DNA from: Methylibium sp965279545
GTDB lineage: Bacteria; Pseudomonadota; Gammaproteobacteria; Burkholderiales; Burkholderiaceae_C
DNA: 64,000 bases
Direction of reading: 5' to 3'
NCBI RefSeq assembly: GCF_965279545.1
Contig: NZ_OZ257250.1
Span: 2,046,001-2,110,000 of the forward strand
Under the pieces are notes generated by a model. It searched no databases and was not told the origin of the DNA. It saw only the letters and a program-made list of their open reading frames with translations. The translations under genes were made by a program, and so were the position numbers. Shown here piece after piece: positions 45,841 through 58,983 of the stretch; within the stretch, counting starts at the first letter, position 1; each line of letters starts with the position of its first letter.

Positions 45841-46881
45841 TCACTTGAACGCGATCGGCTTGCCCGAAGCGTCCTTGATGTTGTCGGTCCACTGCTTGCG
45901 AACCAGTGCCTTCACCGAGTCCGGCAGCGGCACGTACTCGAGCTCGGCGGCCAGCTTGTCGCCGCTCGCGTAGGCCCAATCGAAGAACTTCAGCGCATTG
46001 GCTGCGCTCGCCGGTTTTTCCTGGCTCTTGTACATCAGGATGAACGTGGCGCCACTGATCGGCCAGGTGTCCTTGCCGGGCTGCTCGGTCAGGATCTGAT
46101 AGAAGCTCTTGGCCCAGTCTGCGCTGGCCGCCGCTGCCTTGAAGTTCGCGTCGTCCGGCGCCGCGAAATTGCCGTCCAGGTTCTTCAGCAGCACGTAGGA
46201 CATCTTGTTCTGCTTCGCATACGCGTACTCGACATAGCCGATCGAGTTCGGCAGGCGCTGGACGAAAGCCGAAACGCCTTCGTTGCCCTTGCCGCCGGCA
46301 CCGGTCGGCCAGTTGACCGCGGTGCCCTCGCCGGCCTTGGCCTTCCACTCGGCGTTCACCTTCGACAGGTAGTTCGTGAAGATGAAGGTGGTGCCGGAAC
46401 CGTCGGCGCGGCGCACCACGGCGATCGGCGCGTCGGGCAGCGGCACGCCGGGGTTCAGCGCGGCAAGCGCAGGATCGTTCCACTTGGCGATCTTGCCCAG
46501 GTAGATGTCGCCCAGCGCCTGGCCCGTCAGCTTGATCTGACCCGCGGCAATGCCCTTGATGTTGACGACCGGCACCACGCCGCCGATCACGGTCGGGAAC
46601 TGCACCATGCCGTCCTTGGCCAGTTCATCATCCTTCAGCGGCATGTCCGAAGCACCGAAGTCGACCGTCTTGGCCTTGATCTGGCGAATGCCGGCACCCG
46701 AGCCGACCGACTGGTAGTTGATGCGGGCCCCCGTGGCCTTGTTGTAGGCGTCGGCCCACTTGGCATAGACAGGCGCCGGGAACGTGGCGCCGGCCCCGGT
46801 GATTTCCTGAGCCAGGACGGCGCAGGAGCCGCCGGCGAGCGCCAGCGCGGCGAAGGCGGAGTGAAGGAACGACAGTTTCAT
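45841..46881 (-). CDS. pstS: Periplasmic phosphate-binding protein PstS
   Basis: 346 residues. A signal peptide covers residues 1-24 (SFLHSAFAALALAGGSCAVLA, read as the tail of that run), then mature QEITGAGATFPAPVYAKWAD. Phosphate-binding segments include GAGATFP, SGAGIRQI, DFGASDMPL and the RADGSGTTFIFT loop. It delivers phosphate to PstCAB. ATG 46881 fits the signal peptide; an ATG 14 codons upstream would add a non-signal extension. Promoter-proximal gene of pstSCAB-phoU-phoB-phoR. Confidence 0.97.
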   Translation of the reverse strand: MKLSFLHSAFAALALAGGSCAVLAQEITGAGATFPAPVYAKWADAYNKATGARINYQSVGSGAGIRQIKAKTVDFGASDMPLKDDELAKDGMVQFPTVIGGVVPVVNIKGIAAGQIKLTGQALGDIYLGKIAKWNDPALAALNPGVPLPDAPIAVVRRADGSGTTFIFTNYLSKVNAEWKAKAGEGTAVNWPTGAGGKGNEGVSAFVQRLPNSIGYVEYAYAKQNKMSYVLLKNLDGNFAAPDDANFKAAAASADWAKSFYQILTEQPGKDTWPISGATFILMYKSQEKPASAANALKFFDWAYASGDKLAAELEYVPLPDSVKALVRKQWTDNIKDASGKPIAFK

Positions 46882-46937
46882 GGACAGCCCTTTCGTGCGA
46901 GAGATGGAGCAACGTGACAGCACTCTAGGGGGGCTTT

Positions 46938-46955
46938 GTGACAGGGCCGTGACCC
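46938..46955 (-). promoter_or_regulatory. Pho-box-like repeat upstream of pstS
   Basis: On the minus strand GGTCAC and TGTCAC half-sites are 11 bp apart (CTGTCAC core at 46938-46944, its partner at 46949-46953), the spacing of PhoB binding sites. Another CTGTCAC lies at 46914-46920, 24 bp away. The site is about 60 bp upstream of the pstS start, where a PhoB-activated promoter is expected. Confidence 0.6.
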
Positions 46956-46997
46956 CGCAGGCCCCGTGCCGCAGATCGACCCTCTCGTGACAGGCGA

Positions 46998-47024
46998 TTC
47001 ACCGTAACGTCACCGAATCGTCAC
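46998..47024 (+). promoter_or_regulatory. Pho-box-like triple repeat upstream of the fasciclin lipoprotein gene
   Basis: TTCAC (46998), GTCAC (47009) and GTCAC (47020) follow one another with exact 11-bp spacing on the plus strand, and a related GTGAC sits a further 11 bp upstream (46987). This is the phase of tandem Pho boxes. It points at the gene starting at 47107, about 85 bp away. Confidence 0.5.
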
Positions 47025-47106
47025 GATCGCTCCCTATGCTCCGCCACACCGTGATCCTGCGCCTGTCGGCCTGCCTCCACTCCCGCTTATCTCATCAGGA
47101 GCTTCC

Positions 47107-47592
47107 ATGAATAAACGCACCCTGCTGCTCGCCACTTCAGCCGCCTGGCTCGCCCTGGCCGGCTGCGCTTCGACACCGGCCCCGAAAACGATCGCCGATA
47201 CCGCGGCCGCGACGCCGTCGCTGTCGACGCTCAACAAGCTGATCGCCGATGCCGGCCTGACCGAGACACTGCGCGGCACCGGCCCCTACACCGTGTTCGC
47301 GCCGACCGACGACGCCTTCAAGGCCGTGCCGGCCAAGACCATGGAGGCGCTCGCCAAGGACAAGGAGCAGCTCAAGTCCGTCCTGCTGTACCACGTTGCC
47401 GCGGGCAAGGTGATGGCGGCGGACGTGCAGCCGGGCAACGTCAAGACCGTGCAGGGGGCGACCGTGGCCGTGTCCAAGGCCGGCAGTTTCGTGACGGTCG
47501 ACGAAGCCCTGGTGACGCAGGCCGACGTCGTCGCCAGCAACGGCGTGGTCCACGTGATCGACAAGGTGCTGATCCCGCCGGTCAAGAAGTGA
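47107..47592 (+). CDS. Fasciclin-domain lipoprotein
   Basis: 161 residues. Lipoprotein signal peptide with lipobox LALAGC (Cys about residue 19), then one complete FAS1 domain: TLNKLIADAGLTETLRGTG, PYTVFAPTDDAFKAVP, VLLYHVAAGKVMAADV, and the H2 segment SNGVVHVIDKVLIPP. FAS1 domains mediate surface adhesion in many organisms; the bacterial role is poorly defined. It is divergent from pstS, and the shared intergenic region carries Pho-box-like repeats on its side. AGGAGCTTCC precedes the ATG. Confidence 0.88.
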   Translation: MNKRTLLLATSAAWLALAGCASTPAPKTIADTAAATPSLSTLNKLIADAGLTETLRGTGPYTVFAPTDDAFKAVPAKTMEALAKDKEQLKSVLLYHVAAGKVMAADVQPGNVKTVQGATVAVSKAGSFVTVDEALVTQADVVASNGVVHVIDKVLIPPVKK

Positions 47593-47644
47593 CCGGCCGT
47601 GCAGGCTGCTGCGCCTGCACGTTCTCGGTGCCGAGGCGGCGCAG

Positions 47645-49006
47645 TCAATCCGCCTGCACCGCGCCGGCCATGCGCTGCGCGCAGCGCTCGGCCAGGGCCG
47701 CATCGCTGGCTTCGACCATCACCCGCAGCAAGGGCTCGGTGCCGGAGGGACGGATCAGGATGCGTCCGCGGTCACCGAGCTCGGCCAGCGCCGAGCGCTG
47801 AGCGTCGGCCAGCACGGCGCTGGCCTTCCAGTCCTGCCCCGGTCGCAGCTTGACATTGATCAGCACCTGCGGGAACAGCGTCAGGCCTTCGAGCATCTGC
47901 GCCAGCGTGCGCCCGCTGCGCACCACCGCCTGCAGCACCTGCAGCGCACTCACCAGGCCATCGCCGGTGGTGTGCTTGTCGAGCACGATCAGGTGGCCAG
48001 AACCCTCGCCTCCGAGCTGCCAGCCACGCGCCAACAGCTCCTCGAGCACATGGCGGTCGCCGACCTGGGCGCGCACGAAATCGACGCCTTGCGCGCGCAG
48101 CGCCTGTTCCACCGCCAGGTTGGTCATCAGCGTGCCCACCACGCCGGGCACGCCGCGCCGGTCGGGAGGCCCTTCGGACGACGGCCCCGCGGCGAGGCGG
48201 TCGAGAGTCATCAGGTAGAGCAGTTCATCACCGTTGTAGAGGCGGCCGGCGGCGTCGACCAGTTGCAGCCGGTCGGCATCACCGTCGAGCGCAACGCCAT
48301 AGTCGGCGCGGTGGGTGCGGACGGCGCTCACCAGGGCATCCGGGTGGGTGGCGCCGAAACCATCGTTGATGTTGAGTCCGTTCGGGCTGCAGCCGATCGC
48401 CACCACCTCGGCGCCGAGCTCGTGGAACACGCTGGGCGCGACCTGGTACGCCGCACCGTGGGCGCCGTCGACCACGAGCTTCAGGCCCTTCAGGCTCAGT
48501 TCGCCGGCCACCGTGCTCTTGCAGAACTCGATGTAGCGGCCTTGCGCATCATCGAGTCGGCGCGCCTTGCCCAGTCCGCTGGAGTCGACCCATTGCGCCG
48601 GCTCCTCGAGGACCTCCTCGACCTGCTGTTCCCAGGCGTCGGGCAGCTTCTCGCCCCGCGCAGAGAAGAACTTGATGCCGTTGTCGCCATACGGGTTGTG
48701 CGAGGCGCTGATCACGACGCCGAGGCTCAGGCGCAGCGCCCGCGTGAGGTAGGCGACGCCGGGCGTGGGCAGCGGGCCGGTCAGCAGCACGTCGACGCCC
48801 GCCGACGCGAAACCCGCCTCGAGCGCCGACTCCAGCATGTAGCCGGAGATGCGCGTGTCCTTGCCGATCAGCACCGTGGGTTTGGACTGCTGCGCCTTCA
48901 GCACACGGCCGACCGCGTGGCCGAGCCGCAGCACGAAGTCCGGCGTGATTGGCGCTTGCCCGACGGCGCCCCGGATGCCGTCGGTACCGAAATAGGTTCT
49001 GCTCAT
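47645..49006 (-). CDS. glmM: Phosphoglucosamine mutase
   Basis: 453 residues. The N-terminus is TYFGTDGIRG; the catalytic phosphoserine is Ser102 in VISASHNPYGDNGIKFF; the metal-binding loop is DGDADR; the C-terminal phosphate-binding loop is IRPSGTEPLLRV. It converts glucosamine-6-P to glucosamine-1-P for UDP-GlcNAc. ATG 49006 is used rather than one 9 codons upstream because it gives the conserved MSRTYFGTDG start. It follows folP by 43 bp, the usual ftsH-folP-glmM order. Confidence 0.97.
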   Translation of the reverse strand: MSRTYFGTDGIRGAVGQAPITPDFVLRLGHAVGRVLKAQQSKPTVLIGKDTRISGYMLESALEAGFASAGVDVLLTGPLPTPGVAYLTRALRLSLGVVISASHNPYGDNGIKFFSARGEKLPDAWEQQVEEVLEEPAQWVDSSGLGKARRLDDAQGRYIEFCKSTVAGELSLKGLKLVVDGAHGAAYQVAPSVFHELGAEVVAIGCSPNGLNINDGFGATHPDALVSAVRTHRADYGVALDGDADRLQLVDAAGRLYNGDELLYLMTLDRLAAGPSSEGPPDRRGVPGVVGTLMTNLAVEQALRAQGVDFVRAQVGDRHVLEELLARGWQLGGEGSGHLIVLDKHTTGDGLVSALQVLQAVVRSGRTLAQMLEGLTLFPQVLINVKLRPGQDWKASAVLADAQRSALAELGDRGRILIRPSGTEPLLRVMVEASDAALAERCAQRMAGAVQAD

Positions 49007-49049
49007 GAGGCGCCATTGTGCCGGTCGCATCAAGGCGACGGCCCCGCGC

Positions 49050-49886
49050 TCAGCGGCACAGACCGGCAGCCCGCCACACTTTCAGCGCATCGACGGTGGC
49101 GGCCACGTCGTGCACCCGCACGATGCGCGCGCCGCGCTGCACCGCCGCGAGCGCCGCCGCGACACTGGCGACCAGACGATCGCCGAGTTCACGGCCGGTC
49201 AGTTTGCCGAGCGTGCCCTTGCGCGACCAGCCGGCAAGCAGGGGCAGGCCCAGGCTCAGCAATTCTTCCTGCCGTGCCAGCAGTGCCAGGTTGTGCTCGC
49301 TGCGCTTGCCGAAGCCGATGCCGGGGTCGAGCGTGATGCGGGCATCGTCGACGCCTCTCGCACGCAGCGCGTCGACGCGAGCCTGGAGGAACTCGCACAC
49401 CTCGGTCACCACGTCGGCGTAGCGCGGATCTCCGTCCTGCATCGTCTTCGGCTGGTCGCCGCGCATGTGCATCAGACAGACACCGCAACTCGGGTGCGCG
49501 GCGACCACATCCAGCGCACCCGGCTCGCGCAGCGCCTTGATATCGTTGACGATGTCCACGCCGAGTTCCAGCGCGGCACGCATGACCTCGGGCTTGTAGC
49601 TGTCGAGCGAAACCGGGGCGCCAAGCCCGATCGCCCCCCGCAACACCGGCAACACACGCGCCAGCTCCTCCTCGAGCGGCACCGGCTCCGAGCCGGGACG
49701 GGTCGATTCGCCGCCGATGTCGAGGATGTCCGCCCCGTCCTTCAGCAGTTGCTCGCAGTGCGCCAAGGCGCCGCTGACACCGGCACGATGCCCGCCGTCC
49801 GAGAACGAATCGGGCGTGACATTGACGATGCCCATGACACGCGGCGCCGCGAGATCGATCCGGAATCGTGTGGTTTGCCAGAACAT
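49050..49886 (-). CDS. folP: Dihydropteroate synthase
   Basis: 278 residues, TIM barrel. Signatures are MGIVNVTPDSFSDGG and DIGGESTRPGSEPV; the pterin-binding Lys/Arg segment is visible near the C-terminus (WSRKGTLGKLTGRE and RIVRVHDVAATVDAL). It joins p-aminobenzoate to dihydropterin diphosphate and is the sulfonamide target. A hairpin with a TTCG loop separates it from ftsH upstream. Confidence 0.96.
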   Translation of the reverse strand: MFWQTTRFRIDLAAPRVMGIVNVTPDSFSDGGHRAGVSGALAHCEQLLKDGADILDIGGESTRPGSEPVPLEEELARVLPVLRGAIGLGAPVSLDSYKPEVMRAALELGVDIVNDIKALREPGALDVVAAHPSCGVCLMHMRGDQPKTMQDGDPRYADVVTEVCEFLQARVDALRARGVDDARITLDPGIGFGKRSEHNLALLARQEELLSLGLPLLAGWSRKGTLGKLTGRELGDRLVASVAAALAAVQRGARIVRVHDVAATVDALKVWRAAGLCR

Positions 49887-49909
49887 GCAGTGAAGGCTCG
49901 CTCAAAGCG

Positions 49910-49929
49910 AACGGGGCCGAAGCCCCGTT
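49910..49929 (-). terminator. Hairpin between ftsH and folP
   Basis: Stem AACGGGGC / GCCCCGTT with a stable TTCG tetraloop on the minus strand, followed by CGCTTT. It is probably a partial terminator or mRNA stabiliser after ftsH, as folP and glmM have no obvious promoter of their own. Confidence 0.55.
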
Positions 49930-49951
49930 GTCTGGTGAGGGAGATGAAAGC

Positions 49952-51874
<1,923 letters not shown>

Positions 51875-52067
51875 CGCGGCTCCTTCACCGACACCAGCCC
51901 GAATCGGGCATCACGCACGTGCTGCACAGAATATGACTCACTCTCGCGGAATATGGGGTCGAGTTTAGTCCAGTCAACCCCTCGGTGCCGATCGCCTTCG
52001 CCATGGCTTCGATAGGTTCTAACCCGGGGCATGCGGCAATTTCCGGCGTTTTCCGGCGCCTTCACAA

Positions 52068-52739
52068 TTACTTTTTGAGACCGATGCCGACCAGAAAGGT
52101 TTCAGACGACTTGTCGCGCGAGGCCTTCGGCTTGATCGGTTTGACCACGCGAAAGCGCTTTTTGAACAGTTCGACCAGTTGACTGTGGCCGCTGCCATGG
52201 AACACCTTGCAGACCAGTGCACCCTGCGGGTGCAGGTGGGCCTCGGCAAATTCGACCGCCATCTCGACCAGCAGCGCGACGCGCGCCGAGTCGGACGACT
52301 CGATACCCGACAGGTTGGGCGCCATGTCGGACACGAGCACGTCGACCGGCCGGCCACCGAGCGCCGCGGTCAGCCGCTCCAGCACCGCCTCGTCGTGAAA
52401 ATCCCCCTGGATGAACTGCACGCCCTCGATCGGTTCGAAATCCAGCAGGTCGAGGGCAATGATCGTTCCATTCAAGGCGCCGGCCGCAGCGCCCCCCGCG
52501 CCGGCCTCCTTCGGCGCGAACTTGCGCCGAAGGTACTGGCTCCACGCACCGGGGCAGGCGCCCAGGTCGACGACGAGCTGGCCGGGCTTGATCAGGCCCA
52601 GCGCTTCGTCGATCTCCTTGAGCTTGTAGGCGGCACGCGCGCGGTAGCCCTCCTTCTGGGCCAGTTTGACGTAGGTGTCGTTGACGTGATCGTTGAGCCA
52701 CGCCTTGTTGACCTTCTTGCTCTTTGTCTTGATTTTCAT
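52068..52739 (-). CDS. rlmE: 23S rRNA 2'-O-ribose methyltransferase RlmE (FtsJ/RrmJ)
   Basis: 223 residues. SAM-binding motif VVDLGACPGAWSQYLRR, catalytic K-D-K-E residues visible as the Lys in YRARAAYKLKEI, Asp in VLVSDMAPNLSG, Lys in GALVCKVFHGSG and Glu near the end. It methylates U2552 of 23S rRNA. A slightly unusual GAGAGGAAAGA-like insertion (APKEAGAGGAAAGALNG) lengthens one loop. Divergent from yhbY, with only 20 bp between starts, the normal proteobacterial arrangement. Confidence 0.96.
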   Translation of the reverse strand: MKIKTKSKKVNKAWLNDHVNDTYVKLAQKEGYRARAAYKLKEIDEALGLIKPGQLVVDLGACPGAWSQYLRRKFAPKEAGAGGAAAGALNGTIIALDLLDFEPIEGVQFIQGDFHDEAVLERLTAALGGRPVDVLVSDMAPNLSGIESSDSARVALLVEMAVEFAEAHLHPQGALVCKVFHGSGHSQLVELFKKRFRVVKPIKPKASRDKSSETFLVGIGLKK

Positions 52740-52759
52740 GTCGCGTCGATAATACGGGG

Positions 52760-53230
52760 ATGCCTGCCATTCAACTGACGCCTGCCGAGCGCAAGGCCTG
52801 CCGCGCCGATGCGCACCACCTCGATCCGGTCGTGATGATCGGCGGCGAGGGCCTGACCCCCGCCGTGACCAAGGAAGCCGACGCCGCCCTGAAGGCCCAT
52901 GGCCTGATCAAGGTGCGCGTCTTCGCCGACGAGCGCGAGAGCCGCGAAACGATCTTCGCCGCGCTGTGCGAGCAGCTCGGCGCCGCGCCCGTCCAGCACA
53001 TCGGCAAGCTCCTGGTGCTATGGCGGCCGATCCCACCGAAAGAAAAAGCCGAACGCGAAGACCGCAAGGCCGGACCCAGGGTCGTGAAGATCCTGAAGTT
53101 CTCGAAAAGCGGCAACCACCGCGCCCAGGTCAAGAAGCTCACCGTGCTGGGCAACGAGCGGCTCACGGCCGGCGGCATCGTCAAGCGCGCGAAGAGGCGC
53201 GTCACGAGCACGAAAAAGGGCAGCGCCTGA
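52760..53230 (+). CDS. yhbY: CRM-domain RNA-binding protein YhbY, with basic tail
   Basis: 156 residues. The N-terminal ~95 residues form the CRM domain (LTPAERKACRADAHHLDPVV, GGEGLTPAV, KVRVFADERESRETI), which binds pre-50S particles. A ~60-residue Lys/Arg-rich C-terminal extension (EKAEREDRKAGPRVVKI, RRVTSTKKGSA) is absent from the 97-residue E. coli protein. Its stop is 7 bp from the convergent DUF4149 stop. Confidence 0.93.
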   Translation: MPAIQLTPAERKACRADAHHLDPVVMIGGEGLTPAVTKEADAALKAHGLIKVRVFADERESRETIFAALCEQLGAAPVQHIGKLLVLWRPIPPKEKAEREDRKAGPRVVKILKFSKSGNHRAQVKKLTVLGNERLTAGGIVKRAKRRVTSTKKGSA

Positions 53231-53237
53231 TCCGGGT

Positions 53238-53699
53238 TCAGCTTCGCCCGGCGCGCCACGTCAATGTGGCGACCAGCAGCGCCTTGACGCCATAGAAGGC
53301 GGTCGAGACACCGTGCAACGCGCCGAAGGACCAGGGACCCTGCCCCGCCCGCGCCGCCTCCAGCATCGGCTGCAGCGCGTAGTGGCCGAGCACGGTGCAG
53401 AACAGCGCCCCCAGCACGAGCAGTAGTTCGGCGCTGATGCGCGAGCCCTCCGCCGAGGCCGCGCGGCGCGCGGCGCGCTGGCGCTCGATCAACCCCAGCA
53501 CAACGCTCAGCGCGACACTGAGCTGCGCCTCGCTCGCGAACAGGCGGGCCGCCACGCGCCCCGCCAGCGGCCGCTCCAGCAGCGCGAACAGACTGGGCGC
53601 CGCGATGAAGGCGAGCGCCAGCAGCACGCCGAGCCACACGCCTGGCAGCACGCGGCGCACACGCTCGACGAGCGGCCGGCGGGCCGGCGCCGCGCTCAC
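53238..53699 (-). CDS. DUF4149 membrane protein
   Basis: 153 residues with about four predicted membrane helices, and the family hallmarks VWLGVLLALAFIAAPSLF, YALQPMLEAARAGQG and LHGVSTAFYGVKALLV. No enzymatic motif is visible and the function is unknown. GTG 53699 overlaps the greA stop by 4 bp, so it should be translated with greA, an order seen in many Burkholderiales. Confidence 0.85.
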   Translation of the reverse strand: MSAAPARRPLVERVRRVLPGVWLGVLLALAFIAAPSLFALLERPLAGRVAARLFASEAQLSVALSVVLGLIERQRAARRAASAEGSRISAELLLVLGALFCTVLGHYALQPMLEAARAGQGPWSFGALHGVSTAFYGVKALLVATLTWRAGRS

Positions 53700-54172
53700 A
53701 GGTAGCGGACCTCGACGATCTCGTAGCGGCGCGTGCCGCCCGGCGCCTGGAACTCGGCCACGTCGCCAGCTTCCTTGCCGATCATCGCGCGCGCGATCGG
53801 CGAGCTGACCGAGATCAGGCCCTGCTTCAGGTCGGCCTCGTCGTCGCCGACGATCTGGTAGGTGACGCTGTCGCCGGAGTTCGCTTCTTCGAGCTCGACC
53901 GTCGCGCCGAACACCACGCGGCCGCCCGCGTCCAGCGTGGCCGGGTCGATGACCTGGGCCGCCGCCATCTTGCTTTCGATCTCCAGGATGCGGCCTTCGA
54001 TGAAACCCTGCTTGTCCTTCGCCGCCTCGTACTCGGCGTTCTCCGACAGGTCGCCCTGGGCGCGCGCCTCGGCAATCGCCTGGATCACCGAGTGCCGCTC
54101 CACCGTCTTCAGGCGGTGAAGTTCCTCTTTCAGCTTCTCGGCGCCGCGTTTGGTCAGCGGGATGGTGGGCAT
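53696..54172 (-). CDS. greA: Transcription elongation factor GreA
   Basis: 158 residues, same as E. coli. An N-terminal coiled coil (RGAEKLKEELHRLKTVERHS, AEARAQGDLSENAEYEAAKD) carries the tip acidic residues in DLSENAEY that stimulate transcript cleavage. The C-terminal FKBP-like domain includes IVGDDEADLKQGLISVSSPI. ATG 54172 is preferred to 54199 because MPTIPLTKRGAEKL is the conserved start. A terminator lies just upstream, between it and carB. Confidence 0.97.
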   Translation of the reverse strand: MPTIPLTKRGAEKLKEELHRLKTVERHSVIQAIAEARAQGDLSENAEYEAAKDKQGFIEGRILEIESKMAAAQVIDPATLDAGGRVVFGATVELEEANSGDSVTYQIVGDDEADLKQGLISVSSPIARAMIGKEAGDVAEFQAPGGTRRYEIVEVRYL

Positions 54173-54197
54173 GGTCTCGTCTCGAATCGGTGCGTGC

Positions 54198-54231
54198 AAA
54201 AAACTCAGCCGCCCCGGAGCTCCGGGGCGGC
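54198..54231 (-). terminator. Rho-independent terminator between carB and greA
   Basis: An 11-bp perfect stem GCCGCCCCGGA / TCCGGGGCGGC is followed on the minus strand by CTGAGTTTTTT. It lies 18 bp after the carB stop and 26 bp before greA, so it ends carAB mRNA and leaves greA to read-through or a very compact promoter. Confidence 0.8.
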
Positions 54232-54248
54232 CGTGTGAAGACCGCAGT

Positions 54249-57521
<3,273 letters not shown>

Positions 57522-57522
57522 G

Positions 57523-58674
57523 TCAGTTCTTTTCCATCAGCGCAATGAAGCGGTCGAACAGGTAGCCGATGTCGTGCGGTCCGGGAGACGCCTCCGGGTG
57601 GCCCTGGAAGCAGAAGGCGGGCTTGTCGGTGCGCGCGAGGCCTTGCAGCGTGCCGTCGAACAGGCTCACGTGCGTGGGGCGCAAGGTGGCGGGCAGGGAC
57701 TTCTCGTCGACCGCGAAGCCGTGGTTCTGGCTGGTGATGCTGACGAGGCCGCTGTCGAGGTCTTTCACCGGGTGGTTGGCGCCGTGGTGGCCGAACTTCA
57801 TCTTGAAGGTCTTCGCGCCGGACGCGAGCGCCATGATCTGGTGGCCCAGGCAGATGCCGAACACCGGCAGGCCGGTCTCGATCAGCGTGCGCGTCGCATC
57901 GATCGCGTAGTCGCAGGGTTCCGGGTCGCCGGGGCCATTGCTAAGGAAGATGCCGTCGGGCTTCAACAGCAGCACTTCCGAGGCCGGCGTCTTGGCCGGC
58001 ACCACCGTCACCTGGCAGCCACGGCTGGACAGCATGCGCAGGATGTTGCGCTTGACGCCGAAGTCGTAGGCAACGACATGAAACTTCGGTGCCGCCTGGG
58101 TGCCGTAGCCGTTTCCGAGCGACCACTCCGTCTCGGTCCACGCGTACGGCATCGCGGTGCTCACGACCTTGGCGAGGTCCAGTCCGGCCATGCTCTGCGC
58201 GGCGCGCGCCTGGGCCACGGCTTCGTCGGTCTGCGTCTCGGTGAAGGTCTCGCCGCGCGGCAGCGCCACGATGCAGCCGTTCTGGGCGCCGCCGGTGCGC
58301 AGGATGCGGGTCAGCTTGCGAGTGTCGATGTCGGCGATCGCCACCGTGCCTTCGTCGCGCAGGTACTGCGACAGCGTGCGCGTCTTGCGGAAATTCGAGT
58401 CGAGGACCGGCAGGTCCTTGATGATCAGGCCGGCGGCATGGACTTTCGAGGCTTCGACATCCTCCTCGTTGACGCCGGTGTTGCCGATGTGCGGATACGT
58501 CAGCGTGACGATCTGGCGGCAATAGCTCGGGTCGGTGAGGATTTCCTGGTAGCCGGTGAGCGCGGTGTTGAACACCACCTCGCCGACCGTGCGACCGGCG
58601 GCGCCGATCGAAGTACCTTGAAAGACCGTGCCGTCTGCAAGAGCGAGTAGAGCGAGGGGCAGATCAGGCAGCAC
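57523..58674 (-). CDS. carA: Carbamoyl-phosphate synthase, small (glutaminase) subunit
   Basis: 383 residues (E. coli 382) from GTG 58674. N-terminal domain LALADGTVFQGTSIG. The class I glutamine amidotransferase triad is Cys in FGICLGHQIM (~270) and His/Glu in QGHPEASPGPHD (~354/356). It hydrolyses glutamine and channels ammonia to CarB. An open frame continues 64 codons upstream, but only the GTG gives the family N-terminus and length. Confidence 0.96.
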   Translation of the reverse strand: MLPDLPLALLALADGTVFQGTSIGAAGRTVGEVVFNTALTGYQEILTDPSYCRQIVTLTYPHIGNTGVNEEDVEASKVHAAGLIIKDLPVLDSNFRKTRTLSQYLRDEGTVAIADIDTRKLTRILRTGGAQNGCIVALPRGETFTETQTDEAVAQARAAQSMAGLDLAKVVSTAMPYAWTETEWSLGNGYGTQAAPKFHVVAYDFGVKRNILRMLSSRGCQVTVVPAKTPASEVLLLKPDGIFLSNGPGDPEPCDYAIDATRTLIETGLPVFGICLGHQIMALASGAKTFKMKFGHHGANHPVKDLDSGLVSITSQNHGFAVDEKSLPATLRPTHVSLFDGTLQGLARTDKPAFCFQGHPEASPGPHDIGYLFDRFIALMEKN

Positions 58675-58983
58675 GGGAACTCCGTCATTTGCGCGCGCCC
58701 AGCTCGGCTCTTCGGGCCTGAGTCCGGCGGGAAACAGCGGAAGTTTCGGTGGGCGGCAGGTGGGTGCGGGTAAACCTAGGGATTCTAGCCGACGGAGCGC
58801 TTGCCACTCGCTCACCGAGACCAGGGCGCGGAGACCGGCCCCGTGGAGCATCCTGCGCTCAAACACACAAACTGCGAGTCACTCGCATACGCGTCCAGAG
58901 TACCAGGCCGAGGGCATGCCATCGCCGCGATGGACAGCGCCGGCCGCGCTTCGATAATGCGACGAACAACCAAGGAGAAGGCC
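58675..58983. other. 309-bp divergent intergenic region carA/bfr
   Basis: No gene is seen here. The region holds both divergent promoters: a candidate bfr promoter at 58931-58958, and a perfect 13-bp palindrome GCGAGT-C-ACTCGC at 58874-58886 in the middle of the gap that could be a regulator site for either side. Confidence 0.6.
58931..58958 (+). promoter_or_regulatory. Candidate sigma-70 promoter of bfr
   Basis: TGGACA (58931) and GATAAT (58953) are separated by 16 bp, close to the consensus at both hexamers. A ribosome binding site AAGGAG at 58972-58977 precedes ATG 58984. Confidence 0.5.
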
